Below, piece by piece: positions 12,657-22,525 of a stretch of DNA of 64,000 nt; positions within the stretch are counted from its first letter, which is position 1; each line of letters opens with the position of its first letter. The notes under the pieces were generated by a model. It searched no databases. It saw nothing but the letters and a program-made list of their open reading frames with translations, and was not told the origin of the DNA. The stretch is from Mytilinidion resinicola. Lineage: Eukaryota; Ascomycota; Dothideomycetes; Mytilinidiales; Mytilinidiaceae. The translations under genes and the position numbers were made by a program. The stretch lies in the NCBI RefSeq assembly GCF_010093595.1, contig NW_022985448.1, positions 65,077 through 129,076 on the forward strand. Direction: 5' to 3'.

Positions 12657-13874
12657 ATGGCTTTAGTTACCGTCAACAACAAAATGTCCTGTAAGCCACC
12701 ACCATTAATCAAATCATCCACATTCTCTGGCTTCCAAACTAACTTCCTCTAGCACCCTTCTCAGACCTCTACACCTACTCCCCAAGCGAGCCCCTCGCCA
12801 TCACAGGCATTGTCCTCTTCTTCCTCGTCTTCGTCGGCACAATCACCCAAATCATCCGCCTCCGAACATGGTGTTTCTTCCCGATGATCATAGCCGCCTC
12901 GCTTGAGCACTCCGGCTACATCTCCCGCCTCCTCTCTATCCTCTACCCCTGGAACCTCGGCACTTTCTGGACCTCCGAGCTCTCCCTCATCCTCGCCCCC
13001 ACCTTTATATCAACAACCCTAATCATTCTTTCCACTCGCCTCGTCCACTCATCTACTTCCCCTTCCCTCCTGACCTACCGCACTCTCTGGCTGACGCCCA
13101 CTCTCGTCCTCCCCCTCTTTGTAGTCTATGACTTCTTCTGCTTCTTTGTCCAGCTGCTCGGGATCGTGACGATAGGGATTGGTTACATCGAGGGTGTCAA
13201 CAGAGTGGCGAACGGCTCGCGGCTGCTGAGGATCGGACTGGTAATGCAGATAGTCGGGTACGCCGTGATTCTAGCAGTCGCTGCAAGGTTCCTAATTGTG
13301 AGTCGGAACTGGGTTAAAGAGCAGTCAGAGTCAGAGGAGGGAGAGTGGACAAAGCGTAATGTGAAGAAGCCGGGGCAGTGGTGGCGGCTAGCATGGGTGG
13401 TCGTGGGCTCTTTGGGGTTGTTAATGGTGAGTTCGACTCGTCCGCCTCAGTCCACCTTTCAGTCAGTGGAAGAGTGAGAGAACGCATACTGACCTTGAGA
13501 CTGCGCAGCTCCGCGCCACCTACCGCATCTTCGAGTTCACGACGACGAGCGCGAGCACGCCGAGTTATTTGCAGAGTCACGAGTGGCTTTTCTGGGCGTT
13601 TGATACCTTGCCTGTTCTCAGTGAGTATTGTAAAAAGCGGTGGTTAGAGAGGTACTAATCGATTTTAGTTGTGTCCGCAGTTTTTATCGTGTTTCATCCT
13701 GGCTACTACCTTCCCCGTGAGATGACGACGCTGGTGTTTAGGACAAAGAATGCGGAGGAGACGTCGAAGGAGATCTATATGCGCCCTACAGATTCGGTGA
13801 GCTGGATTGGGCAGCCGCTCGCGCCGCACCATGCTGAAGCTGTGCCACACCCATATGAACCGCGTATAGTGTGA
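12657..13874 (+). CDS. RTA1-like seven-helix membrane protein
   Basis: Member of the fungal RTA1 family (Rta1, Rsb1, Rtm1-like), polytopic membrane proteins linked in yeast to lipid translocation and resistance to toxic compounds. Four exons, 12657-12690, 12753-13426, 13509-13620 and 13669-13874, with introns of 62, 82 and 48 nt give 341 aa. The joined start reads MALVTVNNKMSSPFSDLYTY followed by YSPSEPLAITGIVLFF, and helices follow at GIVLFFLVFVGTIT, TFWTSELSLILAPTF, VVYDFFCFFVQLLG and VMQIVGYAVILAVAA. Family hallmarks are the early EHSGYISR and SELSLILAPTF, and RATYRIFEF after the second intron. The third intron splits VLIVSAVFIVFHPG. The last 60 residues are hydrophilic and probably cytosolic. 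The divergent aminotransferase neighbour may share its control region, but a functional link is only a guess. Confidence 0.9.
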
Positions 13875-14338
13875 TGGGGATATCTTGATTGAATGGTATG
13901 GTACGGTGAGAGGATTGGTCATTGAGAGCAACGATAGGTTTGAAGAGACACGGAATCATGACGTTACGACTTGCACACGAAAATGCACTCTCTTCTTTTC
14001 TCATTCATCAATATATAGTTAGATTTCGTGTTTAACGCAGGCATGAATCTTCCCAATCCGCCACCTCCTTTTTCAACTGAGCCAGTTACTGCCCTTTACA
14101 TCTATGATCTTTTGTTTCGTACTCTTCACTTCTTACTCCTAAAGTTCTTTTGCTAGAGTCACTCTTTCCCCCATATCCTCACTCCTATTCTACAAATATC
14201 ACCAAACGCCACCTCCGTTGCCCACGCATTACTTCTTGGCCTATTTCTCCTCCCTAAGAAGAGTCACCCGAGCATCGAAAGATCAATTTTAGTCTATGTA
14301 GAGGCTCCTTGTGTTGCAGAGTGTATCATCATCAAGGG
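13875..14338. other. Intergenic region
   Basis: About 460 bp between the RTA1-like stop and the first copy of the 104-bp element. AT- and pyrimidine-rich; no gene or distinct repeat seen. Confidence 0.5.
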
Positions 14339-14442
14339 ATAGGATCAAATCGTGGCCACGACCACACGCGAATGACTGAAGGGAACTCGGACTTCGACAT
14401 ATATCTGAAGCAGTGAGTATGAATTCGCAGATTCAGGATTAC
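14339..14442 (+). repeat. 104-bp promoter element, single copy upstream of gene A
   Basis: Begins ATAGGATCAAATCGTGGCCA and aligns along its length with the three units at 15735-16046 in front of the paralogous gene B. It is followed by the same spacer and TATA region as in copy B, so it belongs to the duplicated segment. Confidence 0.85.
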
Positions 14443-14471
14443 GGTCGTGACTCCAGCCTCTTGGGGCTGGC

Positions 14472-14480
14472 TATATAAAT
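14472..14480 (+). promoter_or_regulatory. TATA box of Cys-rich gene A
   Basis: TATATAAAT followed by CTTAGAG; the same position in copy B has TATAAAAATCTTAGA. Conservation between the duplicates supports a real core promoter about 310 bp before the chosen ATG. The leader between contains repeated 'tcgatacctattcct' segments. Confidence 0.7.
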
Positions 14481-14785
14481 CTTAGAGGTAAGGAGAGTTT
14501 CATATCTTCAAAACACATACTCGGTACAGAATTTACAAGAGAGCCAGCATCTATCCTTCGATATCTATTCTACTTCAGTGTCTATTCCACTTCGATACCT
14601 ATTGTTTCGATACCTATTCCTTCGATACCTATTCCTTCGATACCTACTCTGATCTGTTGTACATTACTCACTGCTTGCTTCTTATAAATCTATCGACTTC
14701 AGCTGCATTGTAAGATGCCCACATGTCTTCAGTGATTAATACTGAACCAGCCCTCCAAGACCAAAACTCCCGCTCAATCTCCAAG

Positions 14786-15304
14786 ATGTCTCAATCTGGA
14801 AACTCTGGAAACGATTCCCAAAAAGGAAAGGAGCCGTTGCCAGCACCCAAGCCACAACGCCACTTTAATCAACCTATCTATGGTCCAGAAGTCATAAACC
14901 CCTTCGCGCCGAAACAGCCGGCCGACTACAGCGAGCTCACAGAGCCAGCGAAGGCCCATGAAAAATCCCTCGCCAGCAAACTGGGCGAGGCGGAAGTCTT
15001 CAGGAAAGCCAAATATGACGCCTTTACCAGCGCAGCCGAGGCTGGTAAGCGGAAAACCGACTGGAGATGCTGCAGGTGCTCCTTGTTCTACGAGGGTTCG
15101 GTAGAACTATGCGATAATTGGGAGGCCCATACGCAGCCAAAAGCGTATAAGCACTTCCATGACCGCTGCGGCGCGTGCCCGCCCGCTTTAAAGCCGGAGC
15201 TGGAAAGAGTCGCGACGCCGCATCCGGACGCTGAGGAGATTGAGATCAAGGATGCCATAAATGATTATGAGGAGCTGGAATTGGAAGGTGCCCAACAATT
15301 CTGA
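14786..15304 (+). CDS. Small Cys-rich hypothetical protein A (tandem paralogue)
   Basis: Unrecognised 172-aa protein. A hydrophilic, Gln/Lys/Pro-rich N-terminal half is followed by a compact Cys/His region with CCRC, a later lone Cys, then HFHDRCGACPP, suggesting a small metal-binding or disulfide fold, and an acidic C-terminal tail. No signal peptide or membrane segment. Gene B shares WxCCxC, the Cys/His spacing and TPHP. The start at 14786 is chosen because AGATGTCT is conserved in both copies. An upstream in-frame ATG at 14723 lies after a GTAAGA (14710) that is also conserved in copy B and looks like a 5'-UTR intron donor, so it would be spliced out. If the intron is not used, 14723 gives 193 aa. 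Confidence 0.7.
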   Translation: MSQSGNSGNDSQKGKEPLPAPKPQRHFNQPIYGPEVINPFAPKQPADYSELTEPAKAHEKSLASKLGEAEVFRKAKYDAFTSAAEAGKRKTDWRCCRCSLFYEGSVELCDNWEAHTQPKAYKHFHDRCGACPPALKPELERVATPHPDAEEIEIKDAINDYEELELEGAQQF

Positions 15305-15734
15305 TGAGTATAGGCGAGGTTGCTTTGGCCTTGGAGTACTCGGGCAGCAGAATTCGAAGAACCCGTCGGGGCCCGAGTAGATCTGGTTTTATGCATAGTT
15401 GGCGTTTCCTCTTTTAACCGTAGGTGGCTTAGGCTCTTGTATCATTGTAGTGTCGAGAGATCGGTATTGGGGCTGGTCGGCAAACGGCAGTATTGGGTGT
15501 CCTATAGGGTGTTAGCCGGGATGTTCTCTTTCATTGCTTTGTATTATGTGTAGACTGTGGTATTGCCTGTACATAGTTTCTATATGTATGCATGTATGCA
15601 TGTATGCATGTACGCATGTATGTATGTATACTAATGTTTTAATATGACTGAACTTAAGAGAAATGCCCAAGCTCGCCAATGTTCTCCTTTTCCTTTGTGG
15701 TTGAAACATGCGAAGTGCGTGATTTTGCAAGCTC
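15305..15734. other. 3' flank of gene A
   Basis: Homologous to the 3' flank of gene B (shared 'cggcaaacggcagtattgggtgt' and 'tgtagactgt' stretches), so it is part of the duplicated unit. It ends in an ATGC/ATGT tetranucleotide tract and a short unique segment. Confidence 0.7.
15583..15630. repeat. ATGT/ATGC tetranucleotide microsatellite
   Basis: About twelve tandem ATGT, ATGC or ACGC units downstream of gene A. An equivalent tract lies downstream of gene B at 17163-17200, marking the 3' part of the duplicated segment. Confidence 0.9.
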
Positions 15735-16046
15735 ATAGAATCAATTCGTGGCCGCGACTACATATGAATGACTAAAAGGAACTAGGGCGAAGAGTATACC
15801 CGAAGCAATGACTGTGAGCTCGCAATCCTGCTGAAGGGATAGGATCAAACTGAGGCCACGACCACATAGGAATGACTGAAAGGAACTGGGGCCAAGAGTA
15901 AACCTGAAGCAATGACTGCGAGCTCGCAATCCCTCTGGAGGGATAGGATCACATCGTGGCTACGACTACATACAAATGACTTAAGGAACTTGGGCTTTAG
16001 AGTATACCTGAAGCAATGACTATACGCTCGCAATTTTGTTGTTACA
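15735..16046 (+). repeat. Three tandem 104-bp promoter elements upstream of gene B
   Basis: Units begin at 15735, 15839 and 15943, exactly 104 bp apart, each starting ATAG(A/G)ATCA and ending near GAGCTCGCAAT. They are clearly related but not identical. All share GGCCACGACCACAT-like and TGACTGAAAGGAACT-like blocks and a 'cctgaagcaatgactg' segment. Only one unit is present before gene A, so two extra units arose in copy B or were lost from copy A. Confidence 0.93.
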
Positions 16047-16076
16047 ATTGTGACTCTACCTCTGCTTGGCTCTCGG

Positions 16077-16084
16077 TATAAAAA
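16077..16084 (+). promoter_or_regulatory. TATA box of Cys-rich gene B
   Basis: TATAAAAATCTTAGA, matching the position in copy A. The leader that follows has CTGCACACTGCTCGCTGCTCG-type short repeats (16204-16265) where copy A has 'gatacctattc' repeats. A conserved GTAAGA at 16315, an ACTAAC at 16346 and CTAG ending at 16364 suggest a 50-nt intron in the 5' UTR. Confidence 0.65.
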
Positions 16085-16385
16085 TCTTAGAAGGGAGAGA
16101 TTTTATCTTCAACATACACACTTTGAACAGAACCTACGAGAGAACAAGCGATCATTCCTGCCATACCTGTTCCTGCAATACCTACTCCTTCGATATCTAT
16201 TCCACTTCGCTGCACACTGCTCGCTGCTCGCTGCACACTGCTCGCTGCTCGCTGCTCACTACTGCTGCTCACCTATCAATACATGAGTATAGACCCACCG
16301 ACTTCAGCTCCGTTGTAAGAAATCAGCTCTTCTCATTAATACCAGACTAACCTTTGAAGGCTAGGACTTCCGCTCAACTTCCAAG

Positions 16386-16844
16386 ATGTCTGCAAACGAA
16401 TCCCAGAAAGGAAAGGAGCCAGCCAAGAACGACGACCAGCAAATCAAACAACCAGCCAAGGACAACGACCAGCAAAGCGGGCAAGCCCCTCGCAACGACG
16501 AAGAGTTTAAACGTACATATACGTGGTTCAGACCATGCACGCCAGATTGGTCCACAGGCCCGGCACCGGCCCATCTGAAAATGCACGGCCAGGAATTAGG
16601 CAGCATGGAAGCCGTCAGGACTGCCAGACACGATGCCGAAACCAGCATAGCCAAATCAACGGTTGAGCGGGCTGCCCCGTGGAAATGCTGCCAGTGCAAT
16701 GCCATTCAGCATGCTCACGTAAGGACGTGCATTAATTCCCCAGCCCATTTTTTCCGCACACCGCACGTGCCCTGCGACGGGTGCACCCCCAATATGGAAG
16801 AGACCGCCCCCGGGACGCCGCATCCGGAGAGCGATTACTTCTAA
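16386..16844 (+). CDS. Small Cys-rich hypothetical protein B (tandem paralogue)
   Basis: Unrecognised 152-aa paralogue of gene A. It keeps the SQKGKEP N-terminal block, then a Lys/Asp/Gln-rich low-complexity stretch. The Cys/His region has WKCCQCNAIQHAH, a further Cys, HFF, and HVPCDGCTP, ending with TPHPESD. It lacks most of the acidic tail of A. Spacing CCxC...C...H...CxxC is shared, so the Cys residues are probably structural. No signal peptide is visible; cytosolic or nuclear is likely, but function is unknown. The coding part is more diverged than the promoter elements and flanks would suggest, consistent with an old duplication or relaxed or positive selection. Confidence 0.7.
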   Translation: MSANESQKGKEPAKNDDQQIKQPAKDNDQQSGQAPRNDEEFKRTYTWFRPCTPDWSTGPAPAHLKMHGQELGSMEAVRTARHDAETSIAKSTVERAAPWKCCQCNAIQHAHVRTCINSPAHFFRTPHVPCDGCTPNMEETAPGTPHPESDYF

Positions 16845-17382
16845 AGAGTAGGGCAGGCTGCTTTGTCGTCCGAGGAGTATTTTGTTTTCTGCGCAGTTGG
16901 TGTTTTCTGTGTTTTCTCTTTAGATCCTGGGTAAGCTTGACTTCGGTTGTCATTACAGGATCTGGACATTGGCGATGGGGCCGATCGGCGAATGGCGGTA
17001 TTGGGTGTTTCCAGAGGGTTTATTTTGTCGTCTTCTGCTTCTTGTAGACTGTAGGCTGGGTTCTCTTGGAAATTTTCTATTATTTCAATATATTTCGAGT
17101 AAACGGTGGTGAGTACAGTGGGACGGGCGACCTACAATCGGTGGCTGTATGTAGAATTGTAAGTATGTACGCATGTACGCATGTATGCATGTATGCACGT
17201 CAATCTGTCAATACGACTCAGCTTTAGAAAATGTGCAAGCCTTGAAGCAATCGCATCCTCCCTCCATGGATGGAGCTTGCAGAGCACGTGATACCGCAAG
17301 CTCGATAGAGACCATGTCGAACCCCACGTCCACGCAGGAGTAGAGCCAACCTCAACGCTAGTGCAACAACGCGAGTAGCTTC
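16845..17382. other. 3' flank of gene B
   Basis: Matches the 3' flank of gene A up to the tetranucleotide tract at 17163-17200. After about 17210 unique sequence leads to the 3' end of the minus-strand P450 gene. No gene seen. Confidence 0.6.
17163..17200. repeat. ATGT/ACGC tetranucleotide microsatellite
   Basis: Tandem GTAC/GCAT and GTAT/GCAT units, the counterpart of the tract at 15583-15630 in copy A. Confidence 0.85.
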
Positions 17383-18940
17383 TTATCTCACTTGCAGCTC
17401 CCTAAGTCGCACCTCAGCCTTATCATACCGGAACTCAAACATGTTCTTCCCCTTCAGCTCTCCCACAGCCTCGATCTCCCACCTCTCGAGGACTGCCGTT
17501 ATCACTTCGCGGATTACCAGCCTCGCAAAGTCTTGTCCTAGACAAGCACGCGGTCCCCGTCCGAAGATGAGGAATTTCTCGTCGAGTCCGTGATCCACTT
17601 GAGGTTCCAACTCCCTATCTGAAGCATTGAGCAGCCATCGAGTGGGGTCCCACACATCCGCGTCTTCTCCGAAGAGCTCTTTTGATCGGCAAAGAAGCCA
17701 GTAGTTTACGGACACTTCGGTTCCGATAGGGAGTGTGCCGTAGATCCCTGGGATCGCTGTTTGAGTCTCTGAAGTGATATCCCGTGGAAATCCAATTGGA
17801 AAAGGCGGTAGGAATCGCAGTGTCTCTCTGATGACTACTTCTAATACTACCTCTCTAGTATCGGCAGCGCGTATCTTCTTCTGCCACGGACGGCCGACGG
17901 AAGTGCCGAGCTGCCAGAGGATGGATGTTAGGGCTGCAGTAGCGCTACCTTGCCCAGCAAAGACAAGATTGATACTTTCGATGTTTATCTGCGGTACGGT
18001 CATGCGTCTTGAGTCATCTTCGGAGACTGCGAGGTAGTTTTGCAGTATGCTGGGCTGGCTTTTCGTGTGCACCTCCAGAGCTGGTTGGTCCTGGGTGATA
18101 ACCTGCTCAGCTAGTTGGAAGAATCTTGAGAGGGGAACGAGACTGCCATCAGGTTCATATTTCGGCTTCTGAATTATTTTCTGAACTGGACCTGTATTGA
18201 GAACCCAGTTGAGCCACGGTAGCCAGCTAGAGGTGAAGATGGACGCGGATACCATATGGAAACCTTGGCTGAGAGTGTCCACTTCGCCAGGCGGTGGTAG
18301 CGCCGCAGGAAGTTCACGGGCGAAGCTTATCTCAAACAGGGTGTTGAGTAGGAACCTGTGGAGAAGACTGGAAATGCTCACTGTACCGTTTTCGTTCCTG
18401 AATTGTTTCATCCGCTCGATCAAGACTTCGACGTGTCTCTTGACCACCGGCGCATATGCGGGAACTCTGTTGCCAAACGCAACAATGGTCTTTCGACGAT
18501 GCTCTCGGTGAGTAGCATCATCTGCGGCTGCGAAAACGGTAGTACGTCCTGTAGTCTTGTTCCGAGCGAAGTCGTAGAAGGAGCCTTTCTTGAAACCACG
18601 TGCGCTGAAACCATAAATAGCTTCATAAGCTTCGACTGAAGAGAACGAAAGACTGTTCGGGCCGAGCCGGACGATCGAGCCGTGTCTGGCATGCAAAGCA
18701 GCGACATCGAGATGGAGGTCCCCTTTAGCAAATCGGATTGTGCGCCTGGATCAAAGGTTAGAGTTGAGGTACACCGCATCGGCACTTGCTGCTTTCGGAA
18801 CGCGGAACTCACCACAGGTTCGTGAAAGAGGCCAGGAAGGGGCCTGGGTATCTGGACAGGGCGTGAAAGTACTTGAGGTAGATGCATCGCAGGAGAATCA
18901 AGGCGATGAACGAGGTCGGGAAAAACGAGAAGCCGGTCAT
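17383..18940 (-). CDS. Cytochrome P450 monooxygenase
   Basis: Membrane-anchored fungal P450 that would use a reductase partner to insert oxygen into a substrate I cannot name. Two exons, 18813-18940 and 17383-18745, with a 67-nt intron (GTGAGT donor) give 496 aa. The N-terminus MTGFSFFPTSFIALILLR is a hydrophobic anchor followed by the proline hinge RYPGPFLASFTNLW. The I-helix is unusual: LVFAGQGSATAAL has Ser-Ala where A/GGxDT is usual. The K-helix ExxR is ETLR at about residues 350-353. The haem loop is FGRGPRACLGQD with the ligand Cys at about 444. The first in-frame ATG after a stop is used, so the start is firm. It is transcribed away from the AflR-like gene 1.4 kb upstream. Confidence 0.92.
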
Positions 18941-20385
18941 GATGAAGTCCGTCAGATCAGATTGCCAGCAGGCTGGATGGGCAGTTCCCGAGTCCCAAAT
19001 GGCGTCACTAGAATGCCGATGGTTTCCACATCAAACCCTCCGAAACGTGGAGAGAAATGGGGCGTGGCACGCTAGGGTAAGTAGATGATCAAGAAGGCTC
19101 CGAGAGCCAGTGTCGCACGACAGACAGTTTCGCACGAGAGTTGTTTCAGGCGTCCACAGCCGGTAAGCATAAGCCGGGGAACAGAGACCCCTACGAGGAG
19201 TCTGTCTCTCGGATCTCCCGAAATGGTGTTGGTCTCGATGCTGCACCATAAGCAAGGCGTCGCGTCAACCTGCAGCCAGCCAATAGCCACCTCATGCTGG
19301 GCAGAACAGCCGCCAGCCGCGTCGAACCTCCGCCCTACGGCGGAATTGGACCGCTAAGTGTGAGGAGAGTCGAGACGCAGCATGCAGATTGAAGCGATAA
19401 CGATACGAGGATCATCACGGCGCGATTACGCCATTGCGCCTGCATCCGGCGTCTCCTAGTCGAATCAACGAAGACTCGCGAGTCGCGAGATCTTCACGTG
19501 GAGCAACCAAGAGGCAGCCGTATGGCAAGTTCGTGGTGTTGAGGAAGGGTGGTGAAGGTGCAGTTGGGAGGGTCCGAAGCGGCGCAATTAGGGGCCAATC
19601 GGGCCAATCAGGCCAATTAACGACTCCAACTTTTCTTGGACGCTCGCGACGGAATGCGGCCGGTGCCAGGTCCCCGAACGTCTCATTCTTCTGGCGTGGA
19701 CGTAGACAATCGGGCTTCAGCCTTCGGGAAAGGCATGGCGAGGGTGTCCGGCGACGTCAATGGTCCCAGCCGCCAGTTCCCGACCACCAGTCTGCCAGTC
19801 GCGCCTAGCCTCATGCGCCATCGGCCTGCCCTATTGCACCAGTTCCTCAACACCATCACAGAAACGCGCCGGGCCGCATATCGCATCCGGACCGGCATCG
19901 TTTGTTGCTTCGCGCCCTTCCCATAGGCTCTGCAACTCGTCCCACAGGCAGCCAGGTCGGCAGCCAGGTCGGCAGCCAGGTCGGCAGCCAGGTCAGCGGT
20001 CGAGACCCTCAGCGCGCGCGACTCTGCGACACATGGGATGGCCATGGAGCCGAGTGCAGAGATGCCAGGCTTACGCGGACCGCGTTGGCACCGCACCGCG
20101 ACCTGGCGTGCAGAAGAGGACATGCGCGGTGAGCCTGGGGAACGGCGGCAGGGAGTCCTTGGATGAGCGTCTTCATCAGTAAATCCGCTCTCTCAAGCGT
20201 ACTTACTGGGGCATCGCCTTCCTACCGCATCCGTCAGAGGCCCGAGTGTCCCCGAAGGAGCGACAGCGAGATCCTCACAAACACCTATGCGTGGGGGACA
20301 TATGCACCCTGACGCTCACCACCAAGCGTAAGACATATATGTCTGTCCCGAGTCCCACTTCTTCCTCCCCCAAATTGTTCTCACC
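18941..20385. other. Intergenic region between P450 and AflR-like gene
   Basis: Divergent promoter region of about 1.4 kb. Several overlapping open frames on both strands have no recognisable domain. It contains the 12-bp repeat at 19947-19994. A pyrimidine-rich leader directly precedes the ATG at 20386. Confidence 0.5.
19947..19994. repeat. Four perfect 12-bp tandem repeats
   Basis: GGCAGCCAGGTC four times in a row with no mismatch, about 390 bp upstream of the AflR-like start codon. Perfect conservation implies recent expansion. Confidence 0.95.
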
Positions 20386-21726
20386 ATGGCCTCAACACCA
20401 CCAAATAGCCAGTACCCTAGCCCTTTGTCACAGTCCCCCGAGTTCGGAGGGCCTCCAAAACGAGCGCCTAAACTGCGTGCCTCGTGCGATCTGTGCGCTG
20501 CCGCAAAAGTCAAGTGCAGCAAAGAGCACCCGTCTTGCATTCGCTGCACGTCCAACGGCCACGAATGTGTGTATGGTCCTTCCAGGAAGCACGGCAAACC
20601 AGGACGCAAGCGAAAACCAAAGCCGGAGAACAAGGCTGCTGCCAAGAGCATCGCCAATTGGGTCTCCTCACTCGGCAAGGATCAGTTTCCGGAGGTCCAG
20701 CTCGCCCTGGAAAGCCTCATGAACGGAGAGGACCAATTCTCCTGGAACTCGAATCCTGGGGTCCCCGCGCCCGAGCCCGAGCCTGCTAGGGATGCTTCGT
20801 TTTCATTAATGGCCGACTCTCCACTCAACTGTCCGGAACCTGCCGGGTCCGTGCGCATTGGTTCCGATACGACCACGAATTCCATGATGCACCCCTTCAC
20901 CAAAAGCAAAGAATTGCATGGCGGCATTTCGCTCACACCGCCGGCATCCTTCGACTACCAGAACTTCAACGACTTCATTGGCGGTGACGACTTGCCATCT
21001 CTAGATGCCTCCCTAAACACTACCGCTTTCCAAAATCCGGGCCTGAACTCCACCCTTCTACCTGACTCACCTATCACCGATGACAGCGCGTATGGCTCCT
21101 GTCGGACAAGTCTTGACAGCAGCAATCACAACTGCTGTAGTCTTGCGTGTAATACCATGGAGTCGCTGAGCCACGATTCAACATGCTTCGGCCCTCAGTC
21201 TTCATCATCGATATTTTCTCAGCGCACTCGATCTAGCAGCCAGACGCTCGACAGCGTTCTTCATAACAACAAAGCCGCCATCGCGACCGTTAGTCAACTG
21301 CTCAACTGTCCGTGCGCTCACTTGCCACACCAAGCGATGCTGTACGCTTCAATTGTATTCAAAGTTCTCCACTGGTATCAAATCGCCAGCGGCGTCAAAG
21401 CCTCTACACCAATGTCGACCGGAACTTTTATGGCATCGTCGCCCAACTTCATGCCAACCCCCTCTCCACCCAGGATAGGCTCATCGGCACCAGGCAACAT
21501 TATGTTCATGCCAATGACCATTGGCGCTTTCAGTCTCGATGAAGAAGATCAGGAGGCATTCAGGCAACAACTTCTCCTCAGCGAACTGCGCAAAGTGGGA
21601 CAATTGATTGATACATTCGCGTCGCGTGGCAGTGAGGAATGCGATAGCGGCAAGCTCTACCGGTCCGTCGGGATATTGTTAAGGGAGGAATGGGCGTGCA
21701 CTGTCAGCGATATTCGAGAACGGTGA
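20386..21726 (+). CDS. AflR-type Zn2Cys6 transcription factor
   Basis: Fungal binuclear-cluster regulator of the AflR family, whose members often control secondary-metabolite gene clusters. Single exon, 446 aa. The zinc cluster is at residues 34-61 with spacing CX2CX6CX6CX2CX6C (CDLCAAAKVKCSKEHPSC then IRCTSNGHEC), followed at once by a basic GRKRKPKP linker. The middle is Ser/Pro/Asn-rich and probably an activation region. The AflR C-terminal domain starts near NCPCAHLPHQAMLYASIVFK and ends in LLREEWACTVSDIRE. The ATG follows a pyrimidine-rich leader. It sits between a P450 and an acetoacetate-decarboxylase-like gene, which is suggestive of a small pathway, but no polyketide or peptide synthase is in the window, so a cluster role is inference. 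Confidence 0.9.
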   Translation: MASTPPNSQYPSPLSQSPEFGGPPKRAPKLRASCDLCAAAKVKCSKEHPSCIRCTSNGHECVYGPSRKHGKPGRKRKPKPENKAAAKSIANWVSSLGKDQFPEVQLALESLMNGEDQFSWNSNPGVPAPEPEPARDASFSLMADSPLNCPEPAGSVRIGSDTTTNSMMHPFTKSKELHGGISLTPPASFDYQNFNDFIGGDDLPSLDASLNTTAFQNPGLNSTLLPDSPITDDSAYGSCRTSLDSSNHNCCSLACNTMESLSHDSTCFGPQSSSSIFSQRTRSSSQTLDSVLHNNKAAIATVSQLLNCPCAHLPHQAMLYASIVFKVLHWYQIASGVKASTPMSTGTFMASSPNFMPTPSPPRIGSSAPGNIMFMPMTIGAFSLDEEDQEAFRQQLLLSELRKVGQLIDTFASRGSEECDSGKLYRSVGILLREEWACTVSDIRER

Positions 21727-22525
21727 CGAATGGCGATGATCGGAGGACGACACGATTTCTGTTCAATTGACGACTACCTGAGCTTTCTAATCTTGCGCTT
21801 ACTGAACGCCTCAACGGCGCAGTAGAAGCGTTCATGGAGGAGAGCAATTCAATTGCTCAATAGACATTTTATTCCAAGAGAAGTTCATGGCTTCCACCAA
21901 CCACCCCCTCAATTTTCCCAACAATTTTGCAGATATATCATCATACAATCCGACAGACATGGACTAACTGTGATCCTCCCTGTCATATCGATAGATCAGA
22001 CATAATTACTACGCAATAAAAGCCTAAAATGGCCAAGCTGTGATGCACCCTCCCGCTGCCGATTATCCGCCTCCCGTGTCCACGATCTCCCCACGCCACA
22101 ACGCGTTTCCCGTCTGCATTTCCAACGCGGGCGTGCCTGTCTTTACTTTTTCCAGATACTCGGAAACCCCCCGGTCTATCCACATTCTATCCTAGCAACC
22201 GCTGATCATGCCCACCTCATGCGGGCCGAGGCAGCCCACTACCCGAAACTACCTAGCGACAAACGACACCTCGTTCCTTCCTATCATTCCTACCTTGCAG
22301 AACAAAACTTCACGACCTCTCAGAATCCTGTCTTCAGTTGCGGTCGATCAGCTTCCGCATAATCAGCGCTAAGAGCTGAGTGATCACAATTATTTAGGGT
22401 AACTCAAAAACGCCACCAACATCATCGAACTAATCATCGTCGACTCCGAAGAAACGACACACAACATCGTGAAGCCCGTCCGCTAACCATCACCGCTGCA
22501 TTACCAAAACTAGCACCCAACGAAG
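21727..22525. other. Intergenic region
   Basis: About 800 bp between the AflR-like stop and the next ATG. No gene or clear repeat. The last 100 bp are A/C-rich and typical of a fungal leader (CCCAACGAAGATGG). Confidence 0.5.

Noticed and set aside
19434..20182. Several 120-160 codon frames between the P450 and AflR-like genes
   Set aside because: They overlap on both strands, one runs through the 12-bp repeat, and none shows a domain.
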